From: Gammaproteobacteria bacterium
GTDB lineage: Bacteria > Pseudomonadota > Gammaproteobacteria > Pseudomonadales > Azotimanducaceae
Assembly: GCA_026706935.1 (NCBI GenBank)
Contig: JAPOXV010000026.1
Span: 959,721-1,023,720 of the forward strand
DNA: 64,000 nucleotides
Reading direction: 5' to 3'
Positions 9,363-16,809 of the stretch are shown here, piece after piece. A program made the position numbers and the translations under genes. A model generated the notes under the pieces. It did no database searches and was not told where the DNA came from. It saw only the letters and a program-made list of their open reading frames with translations. How positions within the stretch are numbered: the first letter of the stretch is position 1; every line of letters starts with the position of its first letter.

Positions 9363-10701
9363 CGAAATACTTGCGTTGGCGATGTTCTTCGCCTTCATAC
9401 TGTTGGTTTTCACCGGTTTTCCCGTTGCATGGATTCTCGCAGGTTTGGCAGTGCTGTTCACATGCATTGCGATCATCGTGGATATCGATTTAGGCATTTT
9501 TACGGGGGTCGACTGGCTCTATACGTCGATCACGGTTGATCGAGTCTGGAACGTGATGGAAAACTGGGTTATGGTCGCGTTACCCATGTTTATTTTCATG
9601 GGTCTCTTGCTCGATCGATCCGGAATTGCCAGTGAACTCATGACGAGTTTCGCAAAGCTCTTTCGTCGCGTGTCGGGTGGACTCGCAATTTCTGTGACCT
9701 TGATCGGTGTCCTGCTCGCTGCGACTACAGGGATCATCGGCGCATCCGTCGTGCTACTTGCGCTCCTTGGCTTACCCGTGATGTTGAAACAAGGCTACGC
9801 ACCGATGTTGGCATCGGGAACGGTCTGTGCGGTCGGGACGTTAGGGATTTTGATTCCGCCAAGCATCATGCTCGTACTCATGGCAGACCGAATGGCGATG
9901 CCCGTTGGCGATTTATTTCTTGGTGCCGTATTTCCAGGACTGCTCCTTGGCTCTCTCTATGTTCTCTACATCGCAGTCTTGGGATTGATCAAGCCAAGTC
10001 TGGCACCGAAACTTCCGGACGAAGGCACGTTCGACTTTAGAGAGCTGCAACGATTGGTTCTCGCGATTCTCCCGCCGGCAGCATTGATTCTCGGTGTGCT
10101 TGGGAGCATCTTTTTCGGCATCGCGACACCTACTGAAGCGGCTGGCGTAGGCGCGTTCGGTGCGTTACTTCTTGCGCTGTGGAAGCGGAAACTCGATCTA
10201 CCCGTATTCAAAGAAGTGTTGGCAGAAACAACCAAGACCACCGCATTCATCTTCGCGATCCTAATCGGCGCCACAGCCTTCTCATTGGTACTTCGAGGCT
10301 TAGGGGGCGATGAACTGATTGAACGAACGCTGCTAAATCTGCCGTTTGGTCCAACCGGCGTGGTCATTACGATCTTGTTCTGTACGTTCCTGCTAGGGTT
10401 TTTCCTCGATTGGATTGAGCTAACGCTCATCATCCTGCCATTGGTTTCGCCCGTTGTCGTAACACTAGGTTTTGACCCTATCTGGTTTACCGTGCTCTTC
10501 GCTGTATGCCTTCAGACTAGCTTTCTCACACCACCTGTAGGCTTCGCGATTTTTTATCTGAAGGGAGCTGCGCCACCGGACTTGCAAGCTACCACAATCT
10601 ACAAAGGTGTTAGTCCGTTCATCGTATTGCAGCTAATTGGTCTGGCGCTCATCTTCTATTTCGTATCGCTAGTCACATGGTTACCAGCACAAGCGTATTA
10701 A
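9352..10701 (+). CDS. TRAP transporter large permease (DctM family)
   Basis: A 449-residue membrane protein with about 12 hydrophobic helices, the ion-coupled permease of the TRAP system. The family blocks are MFIFMGLLLDRSG, GTLGILIPPSIMLV and TPTEAAGVGAFGA. The start is GTG at 9352, inside the end of the small-permease gene. The system is complete (P, Q and M subunits). Its substrate probably relates to the divergent P450/sulfatase cluster, but this is inferred from position only. Confidence 0.93.
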   Translation: MELNEILALAMFFAFILLVFTGFPVAWILAGLAVLFTCIAIIVDIDLGIFTGVDWLYTSITVDRVWNVMENWVMVALPMFIFMGLLLDRSGIASELMTSFAKLFRRVSGGLAISVTLIGVLLAATTGIIGASVVLLALLGLPVMLKQGYAPMLASGTVCAVGTLGILIPPSIMLVLMADRMAMPVGDLFLGAVFPGLLLGSLYVLYIAVLGLIKPSLAPKLPDEGTFDFRELQRLVLAILPPAALILGVLGSIFFGIATPTEAAGVGAFGALLLALWKRKLDLPVFKEVLAETTKTTAFIFAILIGATAFSLVLRGLGGDELIERTLLNLPFGPTGVVITILFCTFLLGFFLDWIELTLIILPLVSPVVVTLGFDPIWFTVLFAVCLQTSFLTPPVGFAIFYLKGAAPPDLQATTIYKGVSPFIVLQLIGLALIFYFVSLVTWLPAQAY

Positions 10702-11055
10702 GGGGTTATTGGTCGATTGTGGGTCTGGCGTTTCCGAAAGTTGGCGAGTCGAGATACCACACTCACCAAGCATAAGGTAAAACCACCTTCATCGCGTATT
10801 TATCGAATAAAGTCGGCTGAGAACCATTTCAGTCATGGGATCTTTGTGCGAAATTCAGCTAGCTCCTCAAGCGGTAAAGGCTCTTCCGGTTTCGGCTGAT
10901 ACACAGGTACAAAGCGCCTTGTTTCTTTCCCTCGCCGGGAAGTAACCACAGAGTGACTTTATCGGACTCTATTCAAGATTCCAATAAGTTGCGACCGAAG
11001 CGGCGATCTTGAGAATTGGTGACGTCACACTAAATACGAGCGCGTAACGAGCTAT
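10702..11055. other. Gene-poor stretch with a Phd antitoxin remnant
   Basis: About 350 bases after the TRAP operon. The only recognisable content is the minus-strand antitoxin fragment at 10833-10949, described separately. I see no toxin partner, tRNA or strong terminator. A 60-codon plus-strand frame across 10717-10899 is the antisense shadow of the remnant, and its low-complexity Ser/Gly end argues against coding. Confidence 0.5.
10833..10949 (-). pseudogene. Phd/YefM antitoxin gene remnant
   Basis: Read on the minus strand, this stretch encodes RRGKETRRFVPVYQPK followed by PLPLEELAEFRTKIP and a stop. It aligns over some 37 residues with the middle of the intact Phd-type antitoxin at 11777-12016 (RHGKEIVRM, QPKQPIPLAKLAEFRASMP). 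The N-terminal DNA-binding part is missing: an in-frame TAA lies four codons upstream of this match. The C-terminal toxin-binding tail is also lost to the TGA at 10833-10835. It is therefore a doubly truncated paralogue. No toxin gene remains beside it. Confidence 0.62.
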
Positions 11056-11265
11056 TTATCGTACGTACGCGTCTTTGGGCAAGCCAGCGCGTTTCATGAT
11101 GCTCTCTGCCGTATACGGCTTGTCGATGTTTGAAGGCACGCTGATCGGATTCGCGGTAGGATCCTCAATTCGGCGCCATATTTCATGACTACCTTTGCCT
11201 TGTCGGTGAAGGGTCCAACCGTTCTCTCTAAGCGCCCGTGCGACGCCTCGATAAAGTCCTGCCAC
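11056..11265 (-). CDS. hicA: HicA-family mRNA interferase toxin
   Basis: A 69-residue protein with the HicA double-stranded-RNA-binding-like fold: RENGWTLHRQGKGSHEIW contains the G-S-H catalytic His, and ISVPSN, KPYTAESIMKRAGL and a final YVR match the usual C-terminus. HicA toxins cut mRNAs in the absence of their antitoxin. It starts with GTG at 11265, 9 bp after the stop of the DUF1902 gene, an antitoxin-first order seen in some hicBA loci. Pairing with DUF1902 instead of a classical HicB is noted as a variant. Confidence 0.85.
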   Translation of the reverse strand: MAGLYRGVARALRENGWTLHRQGKGSHEIWRRIEDPTANPISVPSNIDKPYTAESIMKRAGLPKDAYVR

Positions 11266-11274
11266 GCTTTCGAG

Positions 11275-11580
11275 TTAGGCGGCAGCGAGGTGCAATTCGG
11301 TTAGTCTTAGAGAGGGGTGATTGGGAGTCTGATTCGATGAATCGTCACCTGATACATGGTTAACACGCAAACGGAGGTTTGTATTCGCAATCGAACTTGC
11401 GTCGTAGCCATCGCTAAGTTCAAGTAACTGGACGGCAACGTCAACCACATCGATCAGAAATGTTGCGATGCCTCGTGACTCTACGACCATCCCAGTGATG
11501 TCGTCACTCGTTGCTATCCAAATGTCATCATCAACATAGTGGCGAACATCCACACACAGCTCGTGAGGTTGCAAAATCAA
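11275..11580 (-). CDS. DUF1902 / HicB-like antitoxin
   Basis: A 101-residue protein whose first half (VDVRHYVDDDIWIATSDDITG and VVES) is a partial HicB-type fold, annotated elsewhere as DUF1902; in such proteins it sequesters the HicA toxin. The C-terminal half has no clear DNA-binding helix-turn-helix or ribbon-helix-helix, so self-regulation is uncertain. The start is TTG at 11580; a GTG nine codons further in is possible. It precedes hicA on the same strand and is probably cotranscribed with it. Confidence 0.72.
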   Translation of the reverse strand: MILQPHELCVDVRHYVDDDIWIATSDDITGMVVESRGIATFLIDVVDVAVQLLELSDGYDASSIANTNLRLRVNHVSGDDSSNQTPNHPSLRLTELHLAAA

Positions 11581-11609
11581 AAACTCGGTGAAAACTGAGA
11601 CAAAAAATT

Positions 11610-11684
11610 CTAACGTATATGCGGATTGTTCACGTTTATTGATGATGAGGAAAACAATGCAACGACAGCTGAGTCGTTGTAAAC
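11610..11684 (-). pseudogene. Possible VapC (PIN domain) toxin remnant
   Basis: Downstream of the intact Phd antitoxin, where a VapC toxin is expected, the minus strand reads VYNDSAVVALFSSSS and stops soon after. The Y-x-D-S-A-V-V-A-L pattern matches the first strand of PIN-domain toxins, where the Asp binds metal. No start codon or remaining PIN acidic residues follow. It is probably a decayed 5' fragment, but 25 codons is short and chance cannot be excluded. Confidence 0.25.
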
Positions 11685-11776
11685 CGGGCTCGAAGCGCCG
11701 CCAGATGTGCTTTCGACGAGGATGAGAGGGATCAGAGAGCTAATGTCATCGTACCGCATTTAGAGTATTTACAACG

Positions 11777-12016
11777 TTAGTGATCCTCATCTCGCATTTC
11801 ACGAAGAAGCTCAACCGAAGGTCGACGTAGGCGGGGCATCGATGCACGAAATTCAGCTAGTTTAGCAAGAGGTATCGGTTGTTTTGGCTGCCGTGCTGGA
11901 GACATCCGCACGATCTCTTTACCGTGTCGGGTAATGATGACCTCCTGACCGGCCTCGACTTTATTTAGGACTTCGCTCAGATGTGCCTTTGCGTAGGTTA
12001 AGTTAATCCGTACCAT
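11777..12016 (-). CDS. Phd/YefM-type antitoxin
   Basis: A 79-residue Phd/YefM antitoxin. The N-terminal dimer and DNA-binding part reads VRINLTYAKAHLSEVLNKVEAGQEVIIT with the usual RHGKE; the C-terminal tail, which would wrap the toxin, is rich in acidic and basic residues (LLREMRDED). ATG at 12016 is preferred over an in-frame TTG at 12028. Phd proteins of this type pair with VapC toxins encoded just downstream, but no intact toxin is present here, only a possible fragment at 11610-11684. It may be an orphan that still represses its own promoter or protects against related toxins. Confidence 0.85.
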   Translation of the reverse strand: MVRINLTYAKAHLSEVLNKVEAGQEVIITRHGKEIVRMSPARQPKQPIPLAKLAEFRASMPRLRRPSVELLREMRDEDH

Positions 12017-12192
12017 CGAATCTGTCAATTGGCATAAAACTAGCCATAAATTTAAGAAGGTAAAACGTTGTTGGTTACAGAAGTATTGGAACCTTCACCG
12101 ATTTCCCTGTAGTCCTGGTACCCGCAATCAACTCTCCTCTGCTGTTCGTACGCGAGATTCAGTTCGATTTCGACACAATCCAACTCATCCGG

Positions 12193-13416
12193 TTACCGCG
12201 GAGGTCGATTGACAATTACGCCGTCGTCGTACATACCACTGATTCGATCTGAATCGTAGTCAAGCCATTCAGCGAGCACTTCCTCGTTGTGCTCGCCAAG
12301 TTTCGGGCAGGGCGTCCAATCGTCGCTTGAAATTCCAGTCATCTTGATCGGGTTACCCGGTATTGGCGTGTCCCTCTCAATTGGAACAAAAAAACCACGC
12401 GCATCGCTCTGCGGATTCGCGAGCATGCTCTCAGTATCGAATACACCGCCAACGGGAATACTGCCGGTATTTAGTGCTTTAACGATGGCCTCGTACGATC
12501 GAGTGCACGTCCACGTCGCAATCTCTTCGTCTAGGACGCTTGCATACGATTTGCGTTCGGCTAGAGTCCATTCGCGGTCGACTTCGATCTCACATATATC
12601 ACAGAGAGTCTGAAACTCCATATCGGATCGACAACCTATCACAACCCAGGTGTCTTCGCCGAGACATGGATAGGTTCCGTGGGGTGCTAGCTCCGGGTGG
12701 CGATTTCCAATTGGCGTCGGTTCGGTGCCGAGTTGTGTGTCGATTAGCCATGGTCCAGAATAAGACGTCGCGGACTCGTGCAAGGACATTTCGACCAATC
12801 GACCCTGCCCGGTAAGGTCTCGCATTCTCAATGCCGTGACCACAGCAGCGGTCGCATTCACAGCTGAAGTCGGATCGGGAACCGCCATTGCCGTCGCGCG
12901 AGGTTCGTCTACACCGTAGCCCATCACAGATGTCAATCCAGACATTGGTTCAACAGTCGGTCCGAAGGCGACACGCTCGCTGTAAGGACCAGACAGTCCA
13001 TATCCGGGCATCGCAACATGGATGATCTCAGGATTGGCTTGTTTGAGGTTTTCGTAGTCGAGCTCTAACCCCGCCATTGCTCTGGCGGAAAAGTTCTCAA
13101 TCACCACGTCACAGATGGCAACAAGCTCTAGGAACGTGTTGCGACCTGTTTCGGTTTTTAGATCAAGCGCAAGACTCTTTTTGTTACGCATGAGCTTCAC
13201 AAACACGGCGTTCGCATTCCAGGGTTCGTCACCTGGATCGCCGCCGATGAAACTACCGAGTGGTACGGCTGGATAGACTCTCGGACCCCTGCTCATCGGA
13301 GCTTCGATCTTCAGGATTTGAGCGCCTAAATCACCGAGTATGCGCGTCGCGAGCGGTCCCGCCCAAACGTGAGTTAGATCGAGAATACGTACGTTTTCGA
13401 GCGGACCTTTAGCCAT
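12193..13416 (-). CDS. Family III CoA-transferase (CaiB/BaiF), copy A
   Basis: A 407-residue CaiB/BaiF-type CoA-transferase, which moves CoA between carboxylic acids through an aspartyl-CoA intermediate. Hallmarks are the N-terminal VRILDLTHVWAGPLATRILGDLGA, KIEAP, FVKLMRNKKSLALDLKT, VIENFSARAM, and GYGLSGPYSE. The catalytic Asp is probably that of VPDPTSAV. The start is ATG at 13416, preceded by GGAAGG; an in-frame GTG lies at 13425. It overlaps the upstream CoA-transferase-like gene by 8 bp and is the third gene of a minus-strand operon. The two adjacent transferase proteins may form a heteromer. Confidence 0.92.
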   Translation of the reverse strand: MAKGPLENVRILDLTHVWAGPLATRILGDLGAQILKIEAPMSRGPRVYPAVPLGSFIGGDPGDEPWNANAVFVKLMRNKKSLALDLKTETGRNTFLELVAICDVVIENFSARAMAGLELDYENLKQANPEIIHVAMPGYGLSGPYSERVAFGPTVEPMSGLTSVMGYGVDEPRATAMAVPDPTSAVNATAAVVTALRMRDLTGQGRLVEMSLHESATSYSGPWLIDTQLGTEPTPIGNRHPELAPHGTYPCLGEDTWVVIGCRSDMEFQTLCDICEIEVDREWTLAERKSYASVLDEEIATWTCTRSYEAIVKALNTGSIPVGGVFDTESMLANPQSDARGFFVPIERDTPIPGNPIKMTGISSDDWTPCPKLGEHNEEVLAEWLDYDSDRISGMYDDGVIVNRPPR

Positions 13417-14458
13417 CGTTTGCACCTTCCGGTTCTGTCAAAGCGAGGTCATCACGATTAATTCCAGTCATAACAAAGGGCGGTCGTGGTGAAAGGACCG
13501 AATCGCCGTCGTTGTAGCTGATCCTTTGCCACATGTTTCGAGCCTTGAGATGCGGGTCACTGAGCACCTCCGGAAATGAAAGAACCGCGCCTAAAGGAAT
13601 CCTTGCCGACTCCGCCCGTTGCTGGATCTCACTTCGTGTCCACTGAATAAACGCGTCAGCGATGATTTCGTGTAGTGCGTCCCGATTCGTCATGCGTAGA
13701 CCGTTTGTGCTGAATCGCGGATCGAGCGTTAATTCCGGCAGGTCGATACAGGTTGTAAAGGGGTCCCAGAATTGGGGAACGATGTTGATGTAAATCCAAC
13801 CATCTTTACAGCGGAATAGAGTCGTAGGAACGACCGACCAAAAATCGTTCCCATGGCGAGAGCGCACGCGTTGGCCGCACGTCCACATGACGGTCGTAAA
13901 CTGACTGAGGGACATGATGACTTCAAGCATGCCGATATCGATGGCGTCCTCACGGTTACCGAGAAGGCACGCGCTCGCTGCCGTATACGCGTATCCGCCA
14001 CTTTGGAAATCCACGTAGTGGCCAGGTAAGGACAATGGGGCGCGTTCCGGGTCGCCCATCAGATTGGTGTACCCGCCGAGTGCCAAAATGGTCGCATTTG
14101 TCGCTGCGCGATTGCGGTCGGGTCCGGTTAAACCGAACGGTGTGATCGAAACCTTGATCGGTGTTTCCCAGCTTTCAAATCCGAGACGGGTGATTTCGTC
14201 AGCAGATTCTCCATCGACCAGGGCGACATCGGCTTTATTTGCGAAGTTGGCGATGAGATCATGATCGAATGTAGCGACTCGTCGCTTATCGTGGTGCAGG
14301 AACAGATCCATCGCTCGTTCCGACACCCAGCAAGCCTTGCGTTTCTCTGGTTCAATTCGTACGACGTCGCAACCGGCGTGTGCGAATAGTTTTCCGGCGT
14401 AACCTGCCGCGTAATTTCCTATCTCAAGAACGCGTGTCGTTTGTTCTGATTTAAACAC
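13409..14458 (-). CDS. Family III CoA-transferase (CaiB/BaiF), copy B, short form
   Basis: A 349-residue CaiB/BaiF protein, some 50 residues shorter than usual. It has the N-terminal RVLEIGNYAAGYAGKLFAHAGCDVVRIE and ITPFGLTGPDR. HYVDFQSGG holds a possible catalytic Asp. The segment between KRR and FDH is shortened, so residues that normally follow (NRGKRSI...L) are altered. The start is GTG at 14458, overlapping the enoyl-CoA hydratase stop by 8 bp. Its close coupling to the longer transferase (8 bp overlap) suggests a two-subunit enzyme. Confidence 0.85.
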   Translation of the reverse strand: MFKSEQTTRVLEIGNYAAGYAGKLFAHAGCDVVRIEPEKRKACWVSERAMDLFLHHDKRRVATFDHDLIANFANKADVALVDGESADEITRLGFESWETPIKVSITPFGLTGPDRNRAATNATILALGGYTNLMGDPERAPLSLPGHYVDFQSGGYAYTAASACLLGNREDAIDIGMLEVIMSLSQFTTVMWTCGQRVRSRHGNDFWSVVPTTLFRCKDGWIYINIVPQFWDPFTTCIDLPELTLDPRFSTNGLRMTNRDALHEIIADAFIQWTRSEIQQRAESARIPLGAVLSFPEVLSDPHLKARNMWQRISYNDGDSVLSPRPPFVMTGINRDDLALTEPEGANDG

Positions 14459-15449
14459 TTTCAGAGTCGTTAATTTCGTCGATCAGATGCCATTTCAACG
14501 CAGTCTCCACGCTGATACGTTCTCCCGTGAGTCCCATGAAATTGAATCGAGATCGGCCGACTCGTTTCAAGATACTTGCCGTGCCACCAGCTCCGGGGAT
14601 GAGTCCGAAACTAACTTCTGGTAACTGAAAGAAAGTATCTGAGCGAGCCTTAATCCGACTTGCAAATGCTGGGAGTTCGATACCGGCTCCTACGCATGCA
14701 CCATGCAGCGTGGCGGTGATTTTCTTATTTAAGAGATGCATCAGGACGGCAGGACTTCGGGTTTGACGCGAAACATGTGCAATGCCGGCGTCGCGAGCAG
14801 ACCCAAACTCAGTCAGATCACCACCTGCACTGAATGAAGGTCCGTACGCTCGGAGGATGATTTGTGAAATCGAGTCGTCATCAAACGCATACTGTAGATA
14901 CTCCGCCAGTGCATCGCGCATATCGGTTGACCACGCATTTCGATTTGCTGGACGATTGAGAGTGAGCGTCAGCCTGTCGCCAGATCGATCGATGAGGATT
15001 GCTGGTTCTGAAAAGTGTTTTACGTTGGCAGGTTTCTCTAGAGCAAGCCATTCTTCGAACTTTGCACTGTGCTGAAGAGTCGAATAAGCGAGTGATTCGG
15101 CACACAAAGCATCGATGACGGAGCTACGTGCGTTGAGGCGCGTCAACTGCACGAGAGTTGCTGCCGCGATTGGACTTTGTTCAATCCCGTAAATTAGTGA
15201 GTCCAGTGATTGATCGCTCTCGACAATTACGTCGATTAGATCGGAGTTCGCACCATCGTTAGTCGCAATGACGGGGCAAGGCGGTCTTAGCGAAGCCGTT
15301 TCGGTCAGTTCATCGGTAACGATGACACCGCATACACCACTAACCGGACTAAGTTCCTCACATGCGGCTGCGGATCCTAACTTCCGCAGTAGTTCATGCC
15401 CGGACAGGTATAGGAGATTCAGAGCGACAGAAAGTTCTAAACTGAAGAT
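14451..15449 (-). CDS. Enoyl-CoA hydratase/isomerase with N-terminal extension; start unresolved
   Basis: The C-terminal 200 residues are a crotonase fold: ILIDRSGDRLTLTLNRPANRNAW (split across the first strands), the oxyanion-hole segments FSAGGDLTEFG and LHGACVGAGIELPAFA, and LPEVSFGLIPGAGG. The first canonical start is GTG at 15152. The frame stays open for about 100 further codons to a stop at 15456-15458, and these read like real protein (VIATNDGANSDLIDVIV, then GIEQSPIAAATLVQLTRLN, which runs into the family's known pre-domain AESLAYSTLQH). No ATG, GTG or TTG occurs in that stretch. The true start may be a rare codon or may have been lost by a frameshift. It is first in the operon with two CoA-transferases, pointing to breakdown of a carboxylic acid as CoA ester. 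Confidence 0.8.
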   Translation of the reverse strand: MFSLELSVALNLLYLSGHELLRKLGSAAACEELSPVSGVCGVIVTDELTETASLRPPCPVIATNDGANSDLIDVIVESDQSLDSLIYGIEQSPIAAATLVQLTRLNARSSVIDALCAESLAYSTLQHSAKFEEWLALEKPANVKHFSEPAILIDRSGDRLTLTLNRPANRNAWSTDMRDALAEYLQYAFDDDSISQIILRAYGPSFSAGGDLTEFGSARDAGIAHVSRQTRSPAVLMHLLNKKITATLHGACVGAGIELPAFASRIKARSDTFFQLPEVSFGLIPGAGGTASILKRVGRSRFNFMGLTGERISVETALKWHLIDEINDSESV

Positions 15450-15488
15450 GGTGCATTATTGTTGGCTTGGTGTTATTTTGAGAGTTCG

Positions 15489-16796
15489 GTGCAAGCGCTG
15501 TTAATTAAGAATGTCGATCTCAATGGCCGACATTCCGACGTACGGTGTCGAGTAGGCGAGGTTTCTGATATTGCCGACCATCTTGAACCGGATTCCGAAG
15601 AGCTCGTCTTGGATGCGCAACGAGGTGCGTTGATTCCGAGCCTGCGCGATGATCATTTACACCTACTTGCTATGGCGGCTCGGAAGCGTTCAGTGACGTG
15701 CGGACCGCCTGAAATCGCTAAAGCGTATCAGCTGAAGAATGTGCTGCTAGCTGCAGATGGAACGGGTTGGATTCGCGGCGTGGGTTATCACGAGTCAGTA
15801 GCTGGGGATCTCACAGCGACACAAATCGATCAATGGATCGATGATCGACCAGTACGGATTCAACATCGGTCGGGACGCGTCTGGTACTTCAATTCTCTCG
15901 GCGCAAGCGAAATGGGCTTACCTCCTGATAGACAAGGTCAGCTCTATCGTCGGGATGAGATGGTTTTTAAGCAGCTGTCCCCAGTCGATGATCTGTCTAT
16001 CGAGCTTGGTGAAGTCGCCCGAGAACTGGCGAGTTTCGGCGTCACCCATGTGACAGACGCAACACCGTCAAACGACGATTCGACATTTAAGTTCCTGCGT
16101 GAAAGTTGCCCATTTTTACGAATTCATGCGATGGGCGGATCTGAGCTTAGTGCAGGGCATCTCAAGATCATCTTGGACGATTACCAACTACCTGAATTTC
16201 AAGACCTTTGTGACCAGATTGCTGAAGCGCATCGAATGCGTCGAGCCGTCGCAATCCACTGTGTCTCGAAAGTAGAAGTGGTGTTCGCGGTTGCAGCGCT
16301 GACCGAAGTTGGAAGCGTCGAAGGCGATCGGCTTGAACACGCGACCGAATTGACATCAGATGTGATGGATAACGTTGAGACGCTCCGGTTGAAGTTAGTC
16401 CCGAATCCGAATTTCCTTTACGATCGCGGCGACCAGTACATCATCGCTAACGAATCAAGTGTGCTTGAATCGCTGTATCCGATTCGATCCATACTCGGTC
16501 GTGGAATCCGGTGCACGATTGGTACAGATGCACCGTTTGGCGATGCCGATCCTTGGAGCGCGATGAAGGCTGCTACAGATAGGCGTACACGAAATGGTTC
16601 CACAATTGGGCTACAGGAAGCGATCCTTCCGGAGGAAGCGTTGAGGTTATTTACGCGCGGTCAAAAAATCGAAGTAGGCGCCGACGCGAATCTTGCGTGC
16701 CTAGATCGACCATGGTCGGAAGCACGCGATCGTCTGAACGCCAACCACGTTGTAGCGACAGTTCTCGAAGGTCAGCTGACCTATTTACGCAACTAG
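15489..16796 (+). CDS. Amidohydrolase family 3 (YtcJ-like)
   Basis: About 435 residues. The N-terminal beta part reads ALLIKNVDL and is followed by the metal motif LRDDHLHL (HxH in other members; here the first His position reads Asp-Asp-His-Leu-His). Later blocks are AVAIHCVSK, LEHATEL and GTDAPFGDADPWSAM, which carries the last metal Asp. The family hydrolyses C-N bonds of cyclic or acylated substrates with one or two metal ions. GTG at 15489 follows a TTTTGAGAG element and is preferred over the TTG at 15459, which would run into the divergent hydratase gene. The substrate is unknown. It lies between CoA-transferase genes, so a role in ring opening upstream of CoA activation is conceivable. 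Confidence 0.82.
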   Translation: MQALLIKNVDLNGRHSDVRCRVGEVSDIADHLEPDSEELVLDAQRGALIPSLRDDHLHLLAMAARKRSVTCGPPEIAKAYQLKNVLLAADGTGWIRGVGYHESVAGDLTATQIDQWIDDRPVRIQHRSGRVWYFNSLGASEMGLPPDRQGQLYRRDEMVFKQLSPVDDLSIELGEVARELASFGVTHVTDATPSNDDSTFKFLRESCPFLRIHAMGGSELSAGHLKIILDDYQLPEFQDLCDQIAEAHRMRRAVAIHCVSKVEVVFAVAALTEVGSVEGDRLEHATELTSDVMDNVETLRLKLVPNPNFLYDRGDQYIIANESSVLESLYPIRSILGRGIRCTIGTDAPFGDADPWSAMKAATDRRTRNGSTIGLQEAILPEEALRLFTRGQKIEVGADANLACLDRPWSEARDRLNANHVVATVLEGQLTYLRN

Positions 16797-16809
16797 CCGT
16801 CACTCCCGA

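Noticed and set aside
10717-10899. Plus-strand 60-codon gene after the TRAP operon
   Set aside because: It is antisense to the Phd remnant and ends in low-complexity Ser/Gly. No ribosome site or family is visible.
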